Shown in pieces: positions 6,162 to 14,175 of a stretch of 18,154 nucleotides of DNA (positions are counted from its first letter, which is position 1; each line of letters begins with the position of its first letter). The notes under the pieces are model-generated. The model was given only the letters and a program-made list of their open reading frames with translations, made no database searches and was not told the DNA's origin. A program made the position numbers and the translations under genes. Source of the DNA: Akkermansiaceae bacterium UBA5020. GTDB lineage: Bacteria > Verrucomicrobiota > Verrucomicrobiia > Verrucomicrobiales > DEV007. The stretch lies in NCBI GenBank assembly GCA_002396885.1, contig DGXY01000043.1, positions 3,040 through 21,193 on the forward strand, read 5' to 3'.

Positions 6162-7177
6162 GGTTTGGGAGCTTTGGTGGAGGAAGGAGAAGTGGCTTCG
6201 GGAGCGGTGGCAGGGGCTTCGGCAGAGGCGGGCGCGCTCGCTTCGGGTTCGCCCGATTCATCGGGACCGATAAAGGAGAAAGAGGGCGCGGGGGGACGGC
6301 GGACGAGGCGCAGTTCCAGGTCGGGCTGGGCGACGCCATTGAGGAAACGATTGCTCGAGTCCCAGAGAATGGTGTCGTTTTCTTCGAAAGTGAGGCGCTG
6401 GATCGCCGCGGTCACTTCGCCGTCAGCGGTGACGCCGCTGCTGCGGACGAGCCAGCCGTTTTCGATGGCTTGCCAGGGCCCTTGCCCGAAGCCGCCCAAT
6501 TCATCGAAGGTCCACCAGCGGACCTGGTCCATGGACGGATCGTAGCCGATGCGGAGCTCGGTCTCCATCGCGCCGGCGTCGGGAGTCGAGGTGACGGCAC
6601 GTCCGACGAGGAAGCGGCCGGAGTTGGAGAGCGCCAAGGATAGCTCCATTTGCATCTGCTCTCCCTGCAGAATCCAGTCTCCCTCGAGCGGGTAGAGACC
6701 CTCGAGCGGATCGACAAAGGCAGACTTTGCCGCGATCTCGCGGGAGGAGGCGATGAGCCAGCCCTTTTCGGGATCCTTCACCAGCACCGCGGAGTAAGCG
6801 ATGGCGTCGCCTTCCTCATTCGGGACTTCACCCGAGAAGCGGGTAATGCCCTCCTCGATCACGACATTGGTGGCGACCTGACGGACATCGATCACCTCAA
6901 GGGCGATGCGGCGATCGGGATACTTGGAGAAGGACGATTCGAAAATGCTCCGGATCGCATCGATCCCGGAGGCCGAGAGGCCATCGATCTCGTCGATCAT
7001 TTCGGCGTCTCCCGTGTAAAGGGCGAGAATGTTTTCGAGGTTCTTTTCGTTATAGGCGGCGACGAAGCGCTCGGCGACCCCGGCAAGATCCGGAGCGGGA
7101 TCCTGTTCCTGAGCCGAAAGGGTAAGAAGGGACGCTCCGCAGAGGATCGCGAGGAGGGGAGGGAAGCTGATTCTCAT
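6158..7177 (-). CDS. Secreted NTF2-like (SnoaL/SgcJ-type) protein with C-terminal beta domain
   Basis: A 339-residue exported protein. A signal peptide covers about residues 1-22. Residues 31-148 have the NTF2-like pattern of the SgcJ/EcaC (YybH) group: an opening helix (VAERFVAAYNEKNLENILAL), then YTGDAEMID, then GIDAIRSIFESSFSKYPDRR and a set of beta strands. The domain is usually a dimeric cone-shaped pocket, so any enzymatic name is unsafe. Residues 160-293 form a second strand-rich module (WILQGEQMQMELSLALSN; DQVRWWTFDELGGFGQGPW). Residues 300-339 are a Pro/Ala/Ser/Glu linker-like tail. Its stop overlaps the start of the Asn-rich TPR gene (ATGA), implying coupled translation and joint function in the envelope or periplasm. 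Confidence 0.8.
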   Translation of the reverse strand: MRISFPPLLAILCGASLLTLSAQEQDPAPDLAGVAERFVAAYNEKNLENILALYTGDAEMIDEIDGLSASGIDAIRSIFESSFSKYPDRRIALEVIDVRQVATNVVIEEGITRFSGEVPNEEGDAIAYSAVLVKDPEKGWLIASSREIAAKSAFVDPLEGLYPLEGDWILQGEQMQMELSLALSNSGRFLVGRAVTSTPDAGAMETELRIGYDPSMDQVRWWTFDELGGFGQGPWQAIENGWLVRSSGVTADGEVTAAIQRLTFEENDTILWDSSNRFLNGVAQPDLELRLVRRPPAPSFSFIGPDESGEPEASAPASAEAPATAPEATSPSSTKAPKP

Positions 7178-7267
7178 GGTCTCAATTTCACGGCATGGTC
7201 TGCTTTCCCGGGCCTTACATCAATCAAAATCGTGTGTCGTCTCCGTTTTCCCGAAGGAAATTCCCGG

Positions 7268-8884
7268 TCAGGCTGGCAGGACCAGATCGACGAAAACAAG
7301 TCTCACCCGGATGCCCGATTCGAGAGTCACGGTAAGTCGATTTTTGCCTCTGCGAACGAGGGAAACGGGGCAGGAAAAGGTGCGGAATTCCTCCGCCTTG
7401 CCCGAAAACGCCTCGTAGGGATGAGGCAAGGGATGCGCGACAAACGCCACCGGAGCGAGTTCGACCTCGTTCAAGGTGACGCTCAGTCCGCGATCAGCAA
7501 TGGCTTCGTCGGAGCGGAGCCGGACAAGGCCGTCGCGATGGACTCCATTCAGGGGATTGGCCTCGATCGAGAAGGTCCTTGTTTCGTTCCGTTGCAGGAG
7601 CGCAGGCAAATCGAGTCCGGGCAGGACGGGGTCTTTGCGTGCCGCCGTCACGAAATACCAGCGCGGCTGTTTGGCGAGGAAATCCCGGTCGCGCAGCTTC
7701 GGCAGGACATGGAAGGGCGGCTCGGTGAAGGGACCGATCGCCGGGGTGGTGTGGGCGCGGTAGTAGGGAAAATTAAAGAGACTGACCCCGGCGGCGCCGT
7801 GTTCGTAGGCAAGATCCGCGGTCGTGTAAAATTGCTCGGCGGTCGTCCGCAGGTAGGGCTGGGTGCCGCTGCCGCCGAGTGCTTTGCCGGTGTAGGTGGT
7901 GTGGGTCATCTCCGCGTAGACGGGCGTATCGGGAATGAGGGCCTTCGCCTCGCGTATGCTATCGTCCTGAAAGGTGAAGTAGGACCAGGAAAGGGTCACG
8001 AGATCGACGCCGGCGTCGGCGAGAGCGGGCAGGTCGATGCCTTGGTCGGGATGGATGACGATCTTGGCCGGAACGCGGATCGCAAGTTTTCGTGGCTTCC
8101 CGTCGGCCGCCGAGGCCAAGTCGAGAGCGGCGCGCACCTCGCTGACAAACGCCCTCGTGATCGCGGCTCGTTCCTGTAGGGTGGAGCCGGTTGGGGCAAA
8201 CCGATTCCAATGGCGCAGAAAGTCGAGTTCAAGCCCGTCGATGGGGTAATGGCTCACGAGTTCGCGGATCAGCGCGAGTTTGTGGGCCGGCACTTCGGGG
8301 AAGGCCCAGTTCAGGACACCCTGCCCCCAGTCCGTCGGGTCGGTTCCGATGCGGTATCGCGCGTAGTTCTCCCAGAAAAAGCGCGACATATCATGTGCCG
8401 GCTTCTTTTCGGCGAGGGCGGTGGCGAGTCCGCGGACGTGATGCCCGTCGTTGAGTCGGATCGAGACAAAGGCCTCGATCCCGTGGGCGCGGCATTCCTC
8501 GAGATGGGTGCGGACGAGATCGCCTCCGGCGAGCAGGTAACGCGCGTAGGTAGGGAGTTTCATGATGCCGAAGGAACCGAGAAATTCCTCATAATGCGTC
8601 TGTGGGGAGTAGAGTTCCGAACTCCACCAGGGAATCCAGCCGAGTCCGGGCTGGAGGATATGGGCATCGACGCCCGCAGCCTCGCGGATCGAGGCGCGGA
8701 GATGCTCGTCGGTGAATCCATCTTTCGGATTCCGCCACGGGCTTTCGCACGAGGTGATGTGGGTCGTGTCGTTGCTGTAGAGGACGCGGGGACGAGACCG
8801 GTCCTGCGCACACGATTGCGATCCCGCGAACGCCAGCGGCGCAAAGGCGGCGGATTTGAGGAAGGAGCGCCGGGGATAGGCCAT
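7268..8884 (-). CDS. Tat-exported glycosidase-like TIM-barrel protein
   Basis: A 538-residue protein beginning MAYPRRSFLKSAAFAPLAFA, a clear twin-arginine signal, so it is exported folded. The body looks like a TIM barrel related to the family-10-like glycosyl hydrolases (GHL10/DUF187 type). The best pointer is YPIDGLELDFLRHWNRF, resembling the barrel-strand motif with a catalytic-type acid seen in such proteins; it is followed by strand-like KLAIRVPAKI, DLVTLSWSYF and AAGVSLFNFPYYR. The C-terminal 110 residues look like a beta-sandwich. Substrate is unknown. GGAGG eight bases before this ATG supports the start at 8884. An alternative ATG at 8911 overlaps the stop of the upstream hydrolase (ATGA) but would place nine extra residues before the Tat signal. 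Confidence 0.72.
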   Translation of the reverse strand: MAYPRRSFLKSAAFAPLAFAGSQSCAQDRSRPRVLYSNDTTHITSCESPWRNPKDGFTDEHLRASIREAAGVDAHILQPGLGWIPWWSSELYSPQTHYEEFLGSFGIMKLPTYARYLLAGGDLVRTHLEECRAHGIEAFVSIRLNDGHHVRGLATALAEKKPAHDMSRFFWENYARYRIGTDPTDWGQGVLNWAFPEVPAHKLALIRELVSHYPIDGLELDFLRHWNRFAPTGSTLQERAAITRAFVSEVRAALDLASAADGKPRKLAIRVPAKIVIHPDQGIDLPALADAGVDLVTLSWSYFTFQDDSIREAKALIPDTPVYAEMTHTTYTGKALGGSGTQPYLRTTAEQFYTTADLAYEHGAAGVSLFNFPYYRAHTTPAIGPFTEPPFHVLPKLRDRDFLAKQPRWYFVTAARKDPVLPGLDLPALLQRNETRTFSIEANPLNGVHRDGLVRLRSDEAIADRGLSVTLNEVELAPVAFVAHPLPHPYEAFSGKAEEFRTFSCPVSLVRRGKNRLTVTLESGIRVRLVFVDLVLPA

Positions 8885-8892
8885 GGGAGGAG

Positions 8893-8897
8893 CCTCC
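8893..8897 (-). promoter_or_regulatory. Shine-Dalgarno deciding the Tat protein start
   Basis: GGAGG on the minus strand lies eight bases before the ATG at 8884. It is the clearest Shine-Dalgarno I found in the window; most other starts have none. It is also half of the perfect palindrome GGAGGCTCCTCC (8886-8897), which could pair with another copy in trans but cannot form a normal hairpin because it lacks a loop. Confidence 0.55.
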
Positions 8898-8907
8898 ACC
8901 CCATCGT

Positions 8908-10035
8908 TCATTTCAGAAACTGCGTTTTGAAAACACCCTGTGCTTCCTTGCCTTCGCCCAGAAAACCGGCGTGCTGGACCATCCAGACGAAGCCGCGCGA
9001 CTTGCCGGGGTGGATCTCGAGATTGGTGGCGTGGGCGCCGCCATGGCCGAACCAGTCGGGACCAACCGCGAAGCCCAATCCGTAGGCATTGCTCAGCGAT
9101 GCGGGCGTCTGCCGCTTCGAAAGCTCGGCCACGGCAGCTTCGGAAAGGTAGCGGTGCCCGGCGAGCTCGCCCCGGTTCAGCAGCATCCGGGCGAAGCGGG
9201 CAGTATCCTCCGCCGTGGAAAAGAGTCCGCCCGCCGGCATGGGGAAACGATAGATCCGGTCGGAAAGCGGGTAGCGGAGCTGAGTGATCTCGAAGGCCTC
9301 GAGCTTCGTTTTGTCTTTGTTAGGACGATAGGATTTGGCGAGACGGGCGACTTGCTCTTCGTTCGGCCAGAAGGTGGTGTCTTTCATTCCGAGCGGGTCG
9401 AAGAGGCGCTCTTGCATGAACTGTTCGTAGGCCATCCCCGAGACGACCTCGAGAACGCGGGCGGCAGTGTTGATCCCGGCGTTGGAGTATTGATAGGCGG
9501 TTCCGGGCTCGGTCTGGAGCGGGGTCATCGCGTAGGTCCGCACCGCGGTGGCGAGGGGGAGACCGTCGAGGACCGGTTCCTCGGCGGCGGATTTGAAGGG
9601 AAGTCCGCTCAGGTGGGAGAGGCAGTCGCGGATCGTGATGGGACGCGCGGGCTTGATGAGGACGGTCTGCGTTTCGCTCTTCTCGCCCACGAGCATCTGG
9701 GCGCGGAACTCGGGCAGGTATTTTTCGACCGGATCGTCGAGGGTGATTTTGTCCTCATCGACGAGGATCATGACCGCTGCTGCCGTCATCGGTTTCGATT
9801 CCGAGGCGATCCAAAAGAGGGTGTCGGGCGTCATGGGCCGCTTTGACTCGATGTCCGCCCAGCCGACGCAATCGACGGAGAGGGTGCCCTCCGCATCGGT
9901 GACCAGCGCGACAGCTCCCGCGAGTTCGCCGCGCTCGATGAAGGGGGAGAGGAGCGCTGTGGCCGACGGGGTTTCGGCGAGGAGGGGCTGGAAGAGGAGC
10001 CCGGCGAGGATGCTCAGGAGAATGGGGGATTTCAT
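8908..10035 (-). CDS. Secreted serine hydrolase of the beta-lactamase/DD-peptidase fold
   Basis: A 375-residue exported protein of the class C beta-lactamase / penicillin-binding-protein-like (Pfam Beta-lactamase) family, which includes esterases, D-aminopeptidases and DD-peptidases. A signal peptide covers residues 1-20 (ending PLLAETPSA). The catalytic motifs are present: S78-x-x-K81 (SESK, nucleophile and base), Y183-S-N185 (YxN), and the H331-G-G triad equivalent. The frame is open upstream to 10254, but the preceding residues are not protein-like and the signal peptide fixes the start at 10035. Its stop overlaps an ATG (8911) of the Tat glycosidase-like gene. This family often carries non-lactamase activity, so antibiotic resistance should not be assumed. 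Confidence 0.88.
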   Translation of the reverse strand: MKSPILLSILAGLLFQPLLAETPSATALLSPFIERGELAGAVALVTDAEGTLSVDCVGWADIESKRPMTPDTLFWIASESKPMTAAAVMILVDEDKITLDDPVEKYLPEFRAQMLVGEKSETQTVLIKPARPITIRDCLSHLSGLPFKSAAEEPVLDGLPLATAVRTYAMTPLQTEPGTAYQYSNAGINTAARVLEVVSGMAYEQFMQERLFDPLGMKDTTFWPNEEQVARLAKSYRPNKDKTKLEAFEITQLRYPLSDRIYRFPMPAGGLFSTAEDTARFARMLLNRGELAGHRYLSEAAVAELSKRQTPASLSNAYGLGFAVGPDWFGHGGAHATNLEIHPGKSRGFVWMVQHAGFLGEGKEAQGVFKTQFLK

Positions 10036-10271
10036 GCGCTGATCTTGCGGGGGAGGTTTCAGGTGGGCAAGGGAAAATCCATGGAGCGCTGTTTCAGTTT
10101 GCGAGGACGCGCCTGCCATTTGCGCCCTGAGTTCGGCGAACCCGGGTGGGATGGCAGTCGGATCCAGGAATCCCGGCAGGGCCTCGCCTCCGGAATCAGG
10201 CCGCGTTTGCATCGAGCCGAAACCGAGAAGGAGCCCTCGATTCGGCGCGCACAAAATCCCTTACGGAGCCG

Positions 10272-11696
10272 TCACCCGCGCGTCACCTCGTAGGCATGGG
10301 CCGCCCGGATCAACTCCGCTTCGCCGAACGGCTTTCCAAGAAGTTGCAGACCGACCGGCAGATCCTTGCCCTCGACCGTGACGGTGCCGCAGGGCACGGA
10401 AATGCCACAGATCCCGGCGAGGTTCGCGGAGATGGTGTAGATGTCGGCAAGATACATCGCGAGGGGATCGCTGTGTTTTTCTCCCAGTTTGAAAGGCGGC
10501 ACGGGCGACACGGGCGAAGCGATCAGATCGACCTTTGCAAAGGCCTGCTCGAAGTCGCGGCGGATGAGGGTGCGGACCTTTTGCGCCCGCAGGTAATAGG
10601 CGTCGTAGTAGCCCGAGCTGAGCACGTAGGTGCCGAGAATGATGCGTCGCTTCACTTCTTCGCCGAACCCTTCGTCGCGCGTTTTGCCATACATGCCGAT
10701 GAGGTCGTCGGCCTGAGCGCGGTGGCCGTAGCGGACGCCGTCGAAGCGGGCGAGATTCGAGGAGGCCTCGGCCGTGGCGATGATGTAATAGGTGGCAACG
10801 GCGTGGGCGGTGTTCGGCAGGGAAACGGGCACGATCTCGGCGCCGAGCGACTCGAGGGACTTCACGGCCGCCTCGACGCGCTCGCGCACGGCCGGATCGA
10901 GTCCCGCGGCAAAATACTCGGCGGGCAATCCGATGCGGAGACCTCTGATCTCCTTGCCGATTTCCTCGGTGTAGCGCGGGACGGGGGCATCGAGACAGGT
11001 GGAGTCGCGGTCGCAGGCTCCGGAAATGACCTCGAGCATCGCGGCGGCGTCGGCCACGGTTTTGGTCATGGGACCGCATTGGTCGAGGGAGGAGGCGAAA
11101 GCGACCAGTCCGTAGCGCGAGACGCGACCGTAGGTCGGCTTCAGCCCGACGATGCCGCAATGGGAGGCGGGCTGACGGATCGAGCCACCCGTGTCGGTGC
11201 CGAGGGCGGCAATGGCGGTGTGGGCGGCGACGACGGCGGCAGAGCCGCCGGAGGAACCGCCCGGGATGCGCTCGGGATCGTGGGGATTGCGGCAGGGGTG
11301 GATCCCCGAATTCTCATTTGACGAGCCCATCGCGAACTCGTCCATGTTCGTCCTTCCAAAGGGGATCGCCCCGGCCTCGCGGAGCTTGCGGATGACGGTG
11401 GCGTCGTAGGGCGAGGTGTATTTGCCGTGGAGGATCTTCGAGGCGCAGGAACAGGGGTGCCCCTTCACATTGATGAGGTCCTTGATCGCGATCGGCACGC
11501 CACCGAGCGGCTTGGAAAGGTCAGCGGTCTTCGCGTCGGCGAGGGCGAGTTCGAGATCGTGCGAAAGGTAGCCGCCGATCGCGGGGTCGCGAGACTCGAT
11601 TTCCGCAGCGAGGGAGGTGAGAACCTCGGCGGGAGAGAGATCGCCGGCGGCGTAGGCGGCGCGGAGTCCGGTGAGAGTGAGCGTGGCGGGGTTCAC
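10272..11696 (-). CDS. gatA: Aspartyl/glutamyl-tRNA amidotransferase subunit A
   Basis: Amidase subunit of GatCAB, which converts misacylated Glu-tRNA(Gln) (and Asp-tRNA(Asn)) to Gln-tRNA or Asn-tRNA in species lacking the direct synthetases. It releases ammonia from glutamine. The 474 residues are near the usual 480-490. The amidase Ser-cisSer-Lys triad is visible: Lys72 in IAIKDLI, cis-Ser148 in PGGSSGGSAA and nucleophile Ser172 in GTDTGGSIRQPA. The start codon is GTG with no Shine-Dalgarno. It follows gatC by 57 bases, a gap containing the TTTTCAG repeat. gatB is not in this window. The 236 bases between its stop and the next start at 10035 hold no gene I can support. Confidence 0.96.
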   Translation of the reverse strand: MNPATLTLTGLRAAYAAGDLSPAEVLTSLAAEIESRDPAIGGYLSHDLELALADAKTADLSKPLGGVPIAIKDLINVKGHPCSCASKILHGKYTSPYDATVIRKLREAGAIPFGRTNMDEFAMGSSNENSGIHPCRNPHDPERIPGGSSGGSAAVVAAHTAIAALGTDTGGSIRQPASHCGIVGLKPTYGRVSRYGLVAFASSLDQCGPMTKTVADAAAMLEVISGACDRDSTCLDAPVPRYTEEIGKEIRGLRIGLPAEYFAAGLDPAVRERVEAAVKSLESLGAEIVPVSLPNTAHAVATYYIIATAEASSNLARFDGVRYGHRAQADDLIGMYGKTRDEGFGEEVKRRIILGTYVLSSGYYDAYYLRAQKVRTLIRRDFEQAFAKVDLIASPVSPVPPFKLGEKHSDPLAMYLADIYTISANLAGICGISVPCGTVTVEGKDLPVGLQLLGKPFGEAELIRAAHAYEVTRG

Positions 11697-11705
11697 GGCG
11701 GGGAA

Positions 11706-11734
11706 GTTTTCAGAAGGCAGTTTTCAGTTTTCAG
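11706..11734. repeat. TTTTCAG heptamer repeat between gatC and gatA
   Basis: Three copies of GTTTTCAG occur here: one at 11706-11713, then AAGGCA, then the tandem CAGTTTTCAGTTTTCAG at 11718-11734. It matches the element at 695-713 and likewise sits in a short gap just before the downstream gene of an operon pair on the minus strand. No hairpin or promoter is apparent in it. Confidence 0.7.
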
Positions 11735-11753
11735 CGACCAGCACACCAAGGGC

Positions 11754-12029
11754 TCACTCGACGACCTTGGGTAGACGGAATTGATCCTGGGCGACCATGG
11801 GGGCGTTGGAGAGGGCCTCCTCGCGGGTGAGCCCGCCGCCGGTCACGAGATCCTCGCGGACGACGTCAAAGAGCGCTCCGGCGTGGGCGGTGGGCTCGAT
11901 CCCGGTCACGTCGATGGCCTTGAGCTGTTCGACGTAGTGGAGAATCTGGCCGACCTGCTCCTCGTAGCGCGAGGCTTCCTCATCGGTGAGTTCGAGCCGC
12001 GCGAGGGCGGCGACTTGGCGGATTTTCAT
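11754..12029 (-). CDS. gatC: Aspartyl/glutamyl-tRNA amidotransferase subunit C
   Basis: Small assembly subunit that wraps between GatA and GatB and stabilises the amidotransferase complex. At 91 residues it is near the usual 95. The family pattern is clear: VAALARLELTDEEASRYEEQ at residues 6-25, a helix ending HYVEQLKAIDVTG, then IEPTAHA, and a C-terminal tail with LVTGGGLTREEALSNAP and FRLPKVVE, which threads along GatA. It starts 15 bases after the upstream fused Lrp-like gene stops, so those two are probably co-transcribed, and it precedes gatA. Confidence 0.95.
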   Translation of the reverse strand: MKIRQVAALARLELTDEEASRYEEQVGQILHYVEQLKAIDVTGIEPTAHAGALFDVVREDLVTGGGLTREEALSNAPMVAQDQFRLPKVVE

Positions 12030-12044
12030 CGTGCGGGATGGCTA

Positions 12045-13178
12045 TCACAGAACGCAGCCGGCGTCCTTCCATTTTTCGTGGAAAGCCCGGTAAACCTTCG
12101 GCGAGATCTCGGAGGGCTTGATTTCGCTGCGACCACCCCAGAAGACGTTCGTGTAGAGCAGGGGAATGCCGACCTCGGCGAGGTGTGCGTCGATCGCCGC
12201 CTTGTGCTCGAGCACCTTCTCGCGCTCGGTCCCGTGGACGACCCCCATGATGTTCACCCCACCGAAACGGGGACCACCCTCGCGCCAGTAGCAGTGGGTC
12301 ATGATGGAGTGGCGTCCGACCTCTGAACCGGCTCTCGATTGCATCCCTTCCGGCACTTTCCAATGGAAGAGCGCGTTGAAGCGGGTCACCCGTTGGCCGG
12401 TTTGGCTCGGTTTGACATGTTCCAGGAAGGTGGAGAAACGACCGATGACTTTCTTACGATCAAGGGTTTCGGCAATTTCAAAAAATCGCTCCCGCTCGAA
12501 GCCAATGGCATCGGCACGGGGCCCCCAAGGATCTTCGGAGATTTCTTCGGGGGCGAGCTCTTCCTTGATCGCGAGGAGGACCTCCCACTCGTCGGCATTG
12601 AGTTCGACGGGCGTGGTGGTGGTCATTTCCGCGGGCGCATCGGACCTGGCGCCGGGCTCCATCGATTTGCGGCGGACGTGTCCCACCCCGAGGGCGAAGA
12701 TGCCATTCGCGGGCATGAGGACGAACTCTTGGGCACCGGTGATGCGGCGGAGGACTTCGGCGTGCTCTTCGAGGGACTCGCCTTGGGGCACCTTCAGGGT
12801 GGTCCATAGCTTGTAATCGCTGCCGGAGATTTCCCGATCGGTCGAGCGGGTCACCACGTGGCCGGAAAAGGGATCCTCCCGGAACATAAAGTCAAAGGTC
12901 GCATCGAGCTTGTTCGGATCGACCTTCCACGCGCAAAGGGCGCCGTGCGCGATCTTCGTGGCGAGGAGGGTCTGGCGGACGCGGCGGATCACGCCAGCCT
13001 CGACCATCGCCCGGATGCGCTCGAGCACCGTCTCGAGAGGCACGCCCGACTTTTCCGCGATGTGTTGGAGAGGATATCGCTGAAAGCCCTCGACGAGGTC
13101 TTCGGAGACCTCGAGGATCCGGGTATTGATGGGATCGTCGTGATCGGTGGGGACGGTGGGGAGGGTTTCGGCACTCAT
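12045..13178 (-). CDS. Fused two-module Lrp/AsnC-fold protein, siroheme-decarboxylase-like (AhbA/AhbB, NirD/L type)
   Basis: The 377-residue protein has two copies of one architecture in tandem. Module 1 has a winged helix (about 35-68, YPLQHIAEKSGVPLETVLER...AGVIRRV) and an Lrp-type ligand-binding core (77-150). Module 2 has a degenerate helix region (190-255) and a core (265-345) containing THCYWREGG followed by GGVNIMGVVHG. That last pattern resembles the SHCY-R...YNL-T-x-HG signature of siroheme decarboxylases (AhbB/NirL-type), which make heme or heme d1 precursors as AhbA-AhbB pairs. Here the pair would be one chain. No other heme gene is nearby, so a regulator or heme-binding role remains possible. 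A linker of about 25 residues (165-190) separates the modules. Confidence 0.6.
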   Translation of the reverse strand: MSAETLPTVPTDHDDPINTRILEVSEDLVEGFQRYPLQHIAEKSGVPLETVLERIRAMVEAGVIRRVRQTLLATKIAHGALCAWKVDPNKLDATFDFMFREDPFSGHVVTRSTDREISGSDYKLWTTLKVPQGESLEEHAEVLRRITGAQEFVLMPANGIFALGVGHVRRKSMEPGARSDAPAEMTTTTPVELNADEWEVLLAIKEELAPEEISEDPWGPRADAIGFERERFFEIAETLDRKKVIGRFSTFLEHVKPSQTGQRVTRFNALFHWKVPEGMQSRAGSEVGRHSIMTHCYWREGGPRFGGVNIMGVVHGTEREKVLEHKAAIDAHLAEVGIPLLYTNVFWGGRSEIKPSEISPKVYRAFHEKWKDAGCVL

Positions 13179-13187
13179 TTGGCGCGG

Positions 13188-13216
13188 AACTTAGTCATGG
13201 CCGGAGATTACGGCAA
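13188..13216 (-). promoter_or_regulatory. Candidate promoter for the fused Lrp-like gene and gatCA
   Basis: On the minus strand a possible -35 TTGCCG (13216-13211) is followed after 17 bases by a possible -10 TAAGTT (13193-13188). Transcription would start only a few bases before the ATG at 13178, so the message would be almost leaderless. The layout resembles the candidate promoter at 14176-14204, including the shared ATGACTA at the -10. This is inferred from sequence alone. Confidence 0.35.
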
Positions 13217-13259
13217 GTTTGAGTTGGTCATTCCATCGGAATCAGCCAATTTGCTCGCA

Positions 13260-14174
13260 ATGGAGGTCGTGACGATTGATCTGGAGTTTCAAGGGGTGCA
13301 GGGCGGCATCGCCGCCTATCTGGTGCGCGGGAAGGACGGAGCCTTTCTGATCGAGACGGGGCCGGAGTCGACTCTCGACCGCCTCGTCGCAGGTTTGGCG
13401 GCCCATGGATTGTCACCGGAGGATCTGTGCGGCCTTTTCGTCACCCACGTCCATCTCGACCACGCCGGTGCCGCGGGATGGTTTGCCGCCCGTGGCGTCG
13501 ATGTCCATGTCCACACGCGCGGTGCGCGCCACCTCATCGACCCGGGACGTCTCCTCGAAAGCGCCCGCAGCGTCTATCAGGATCGCTTTGACGGTCTATG
13601 GGGTGGTCTCACCCCGGCTCCGGCCGAGCGGGTCAAAGCCCTCGCCGACGGGGATTCGGTCGAAATCGCGGGACTCACCGTGAGGGCGCACGACACTCCT
13701 GGACACGCCTTCCACCATCACGCCTTCTCGATCGGCGGCACGATCTTCACCGGCGACGCGGCGGGAGCCCGCCTCGGGGGAAGCCCCTACCTCTCCGTGA
13801 CTTCGGCTCCGCCGCAGTTCCACCTCGAGCACACCCTCGCCAGCCTCGACAAACTCGCCGGCCTCTTGCCCGAGCGGCTTTTCCTGACCCATTTTGGCGA
13901 GGTAACTGACGCGGCGGGCCACCTTGCCGCCTACCGTGACGCCGTCGCACTGAATGCTGAGTTTGTCCGCCAGCGGATCGAGGAGGGTTTGGCAGGGGAG
14001 GCGCTCGCGGTCGCCTACGAAGCCTTTCAACTCGAGCAGACCGATCGACTGGGGATGGATCCGCGGCTTTGGCCCGATTATCAGGTCATCAACGGCTCAG
14101 AAATGTGCGCTGACGGGATCCGTCACTTCTGGGAGGGACGCTTTGCGGAGGAAGATGCCATCCGGGAGACTTGA
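13260..14174 (+). CDS. Metallo-beta-lactamase-fold metallohydrolase
   Basis: A 304-residue cytoplasmic protein (no signal peptide) of the MBL superfamily, glyoxalase-II-like branch. Metal ligands are visible: H63-x-H65-x-D67-H68 (THVHLDHAG), H149 (TPGHAFHHH), D166 (FTGDAAG) and H211 (LTHFGE). The N-terminal strands (GGIAAYLVRGKDGAFLIETGP) match the usual opening of the fold. The C-terminal 90 residues are helical and would cap the active site. Substrate is unknown. The start at 13260 gives the family-typical N-terminus; an in-frame ATG at 13197 would add 21 residues and lie inside the divergent promoter region. It is divergent from the fused Lrp-like gene and followed by an independently promoted gene. 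Confidence 0.88.
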   Translation: MEVVTIDLEFQGVQGGIAAYLVRGKDGAFLIETGPESTLDRLVAGLAAHGLSPEDLCGLFVTHVHLDHAGAAGWFAARGVDVHVHTRGARHLIDPGRLLESARSVYQDRFDGLWGGLTPAPAERVKALADGDSVEIAGLTVRAHDTPGHAFHHHAFSIGGTIFTGDAAGARLGGSPYLSVTSAPPQFHLEHTLASLDKLAGLLPERLFLTHFGEVTDAAGHLAAYRDAVALNAEFVRQRIEEGLAGEALAVAYEAFQLEQTDRLGMDPRLWPDYQVINGSEMCADGIRHFWEGRFAEEDAIRET

Positions 14175-14175
14175 G

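Noticed and set aside
6650..8179. Plus-strand open frame of 509 codons
   Set aside because: It runs across two well-supported minus-strand genes and the gap between them; composition fits an antisense shadow of GC-rich code.
8908..10035. Antibiotic-resistance beta-lactamase
   Set aside because: Motifs show only the wider serine-hydrolase family, which is mostly esterases and peptidases; no evidence for lactam hydrolysis.
10036..10254. Longer start for the serine hydrolase
   Set aside because: Would bury the clear signal peptide at residue 1 of the shorter form; the extra residues look non-coding.
10036..10271. Small gene or RNA in the 236-base gap downstream of gatA
   Set aside because: Only a short GGCCT/AGGCC inverted repeat (10180-10202) and no convincing start, Shine-Dalgarno or RNA signature.
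10146..11321. Plus-strand open frame of 391 codons opposite gatA
   Set aside because: Gly/Val/Asp-rich shadow of gatA, with no recognisable domain.
12858..13259. N-terminal extension of the metallohydrolase frame
   Set aside because: The upstream part is antisense to the fused Lrp-like gene and is not MBL-like; the fold starts at ATG 13260.
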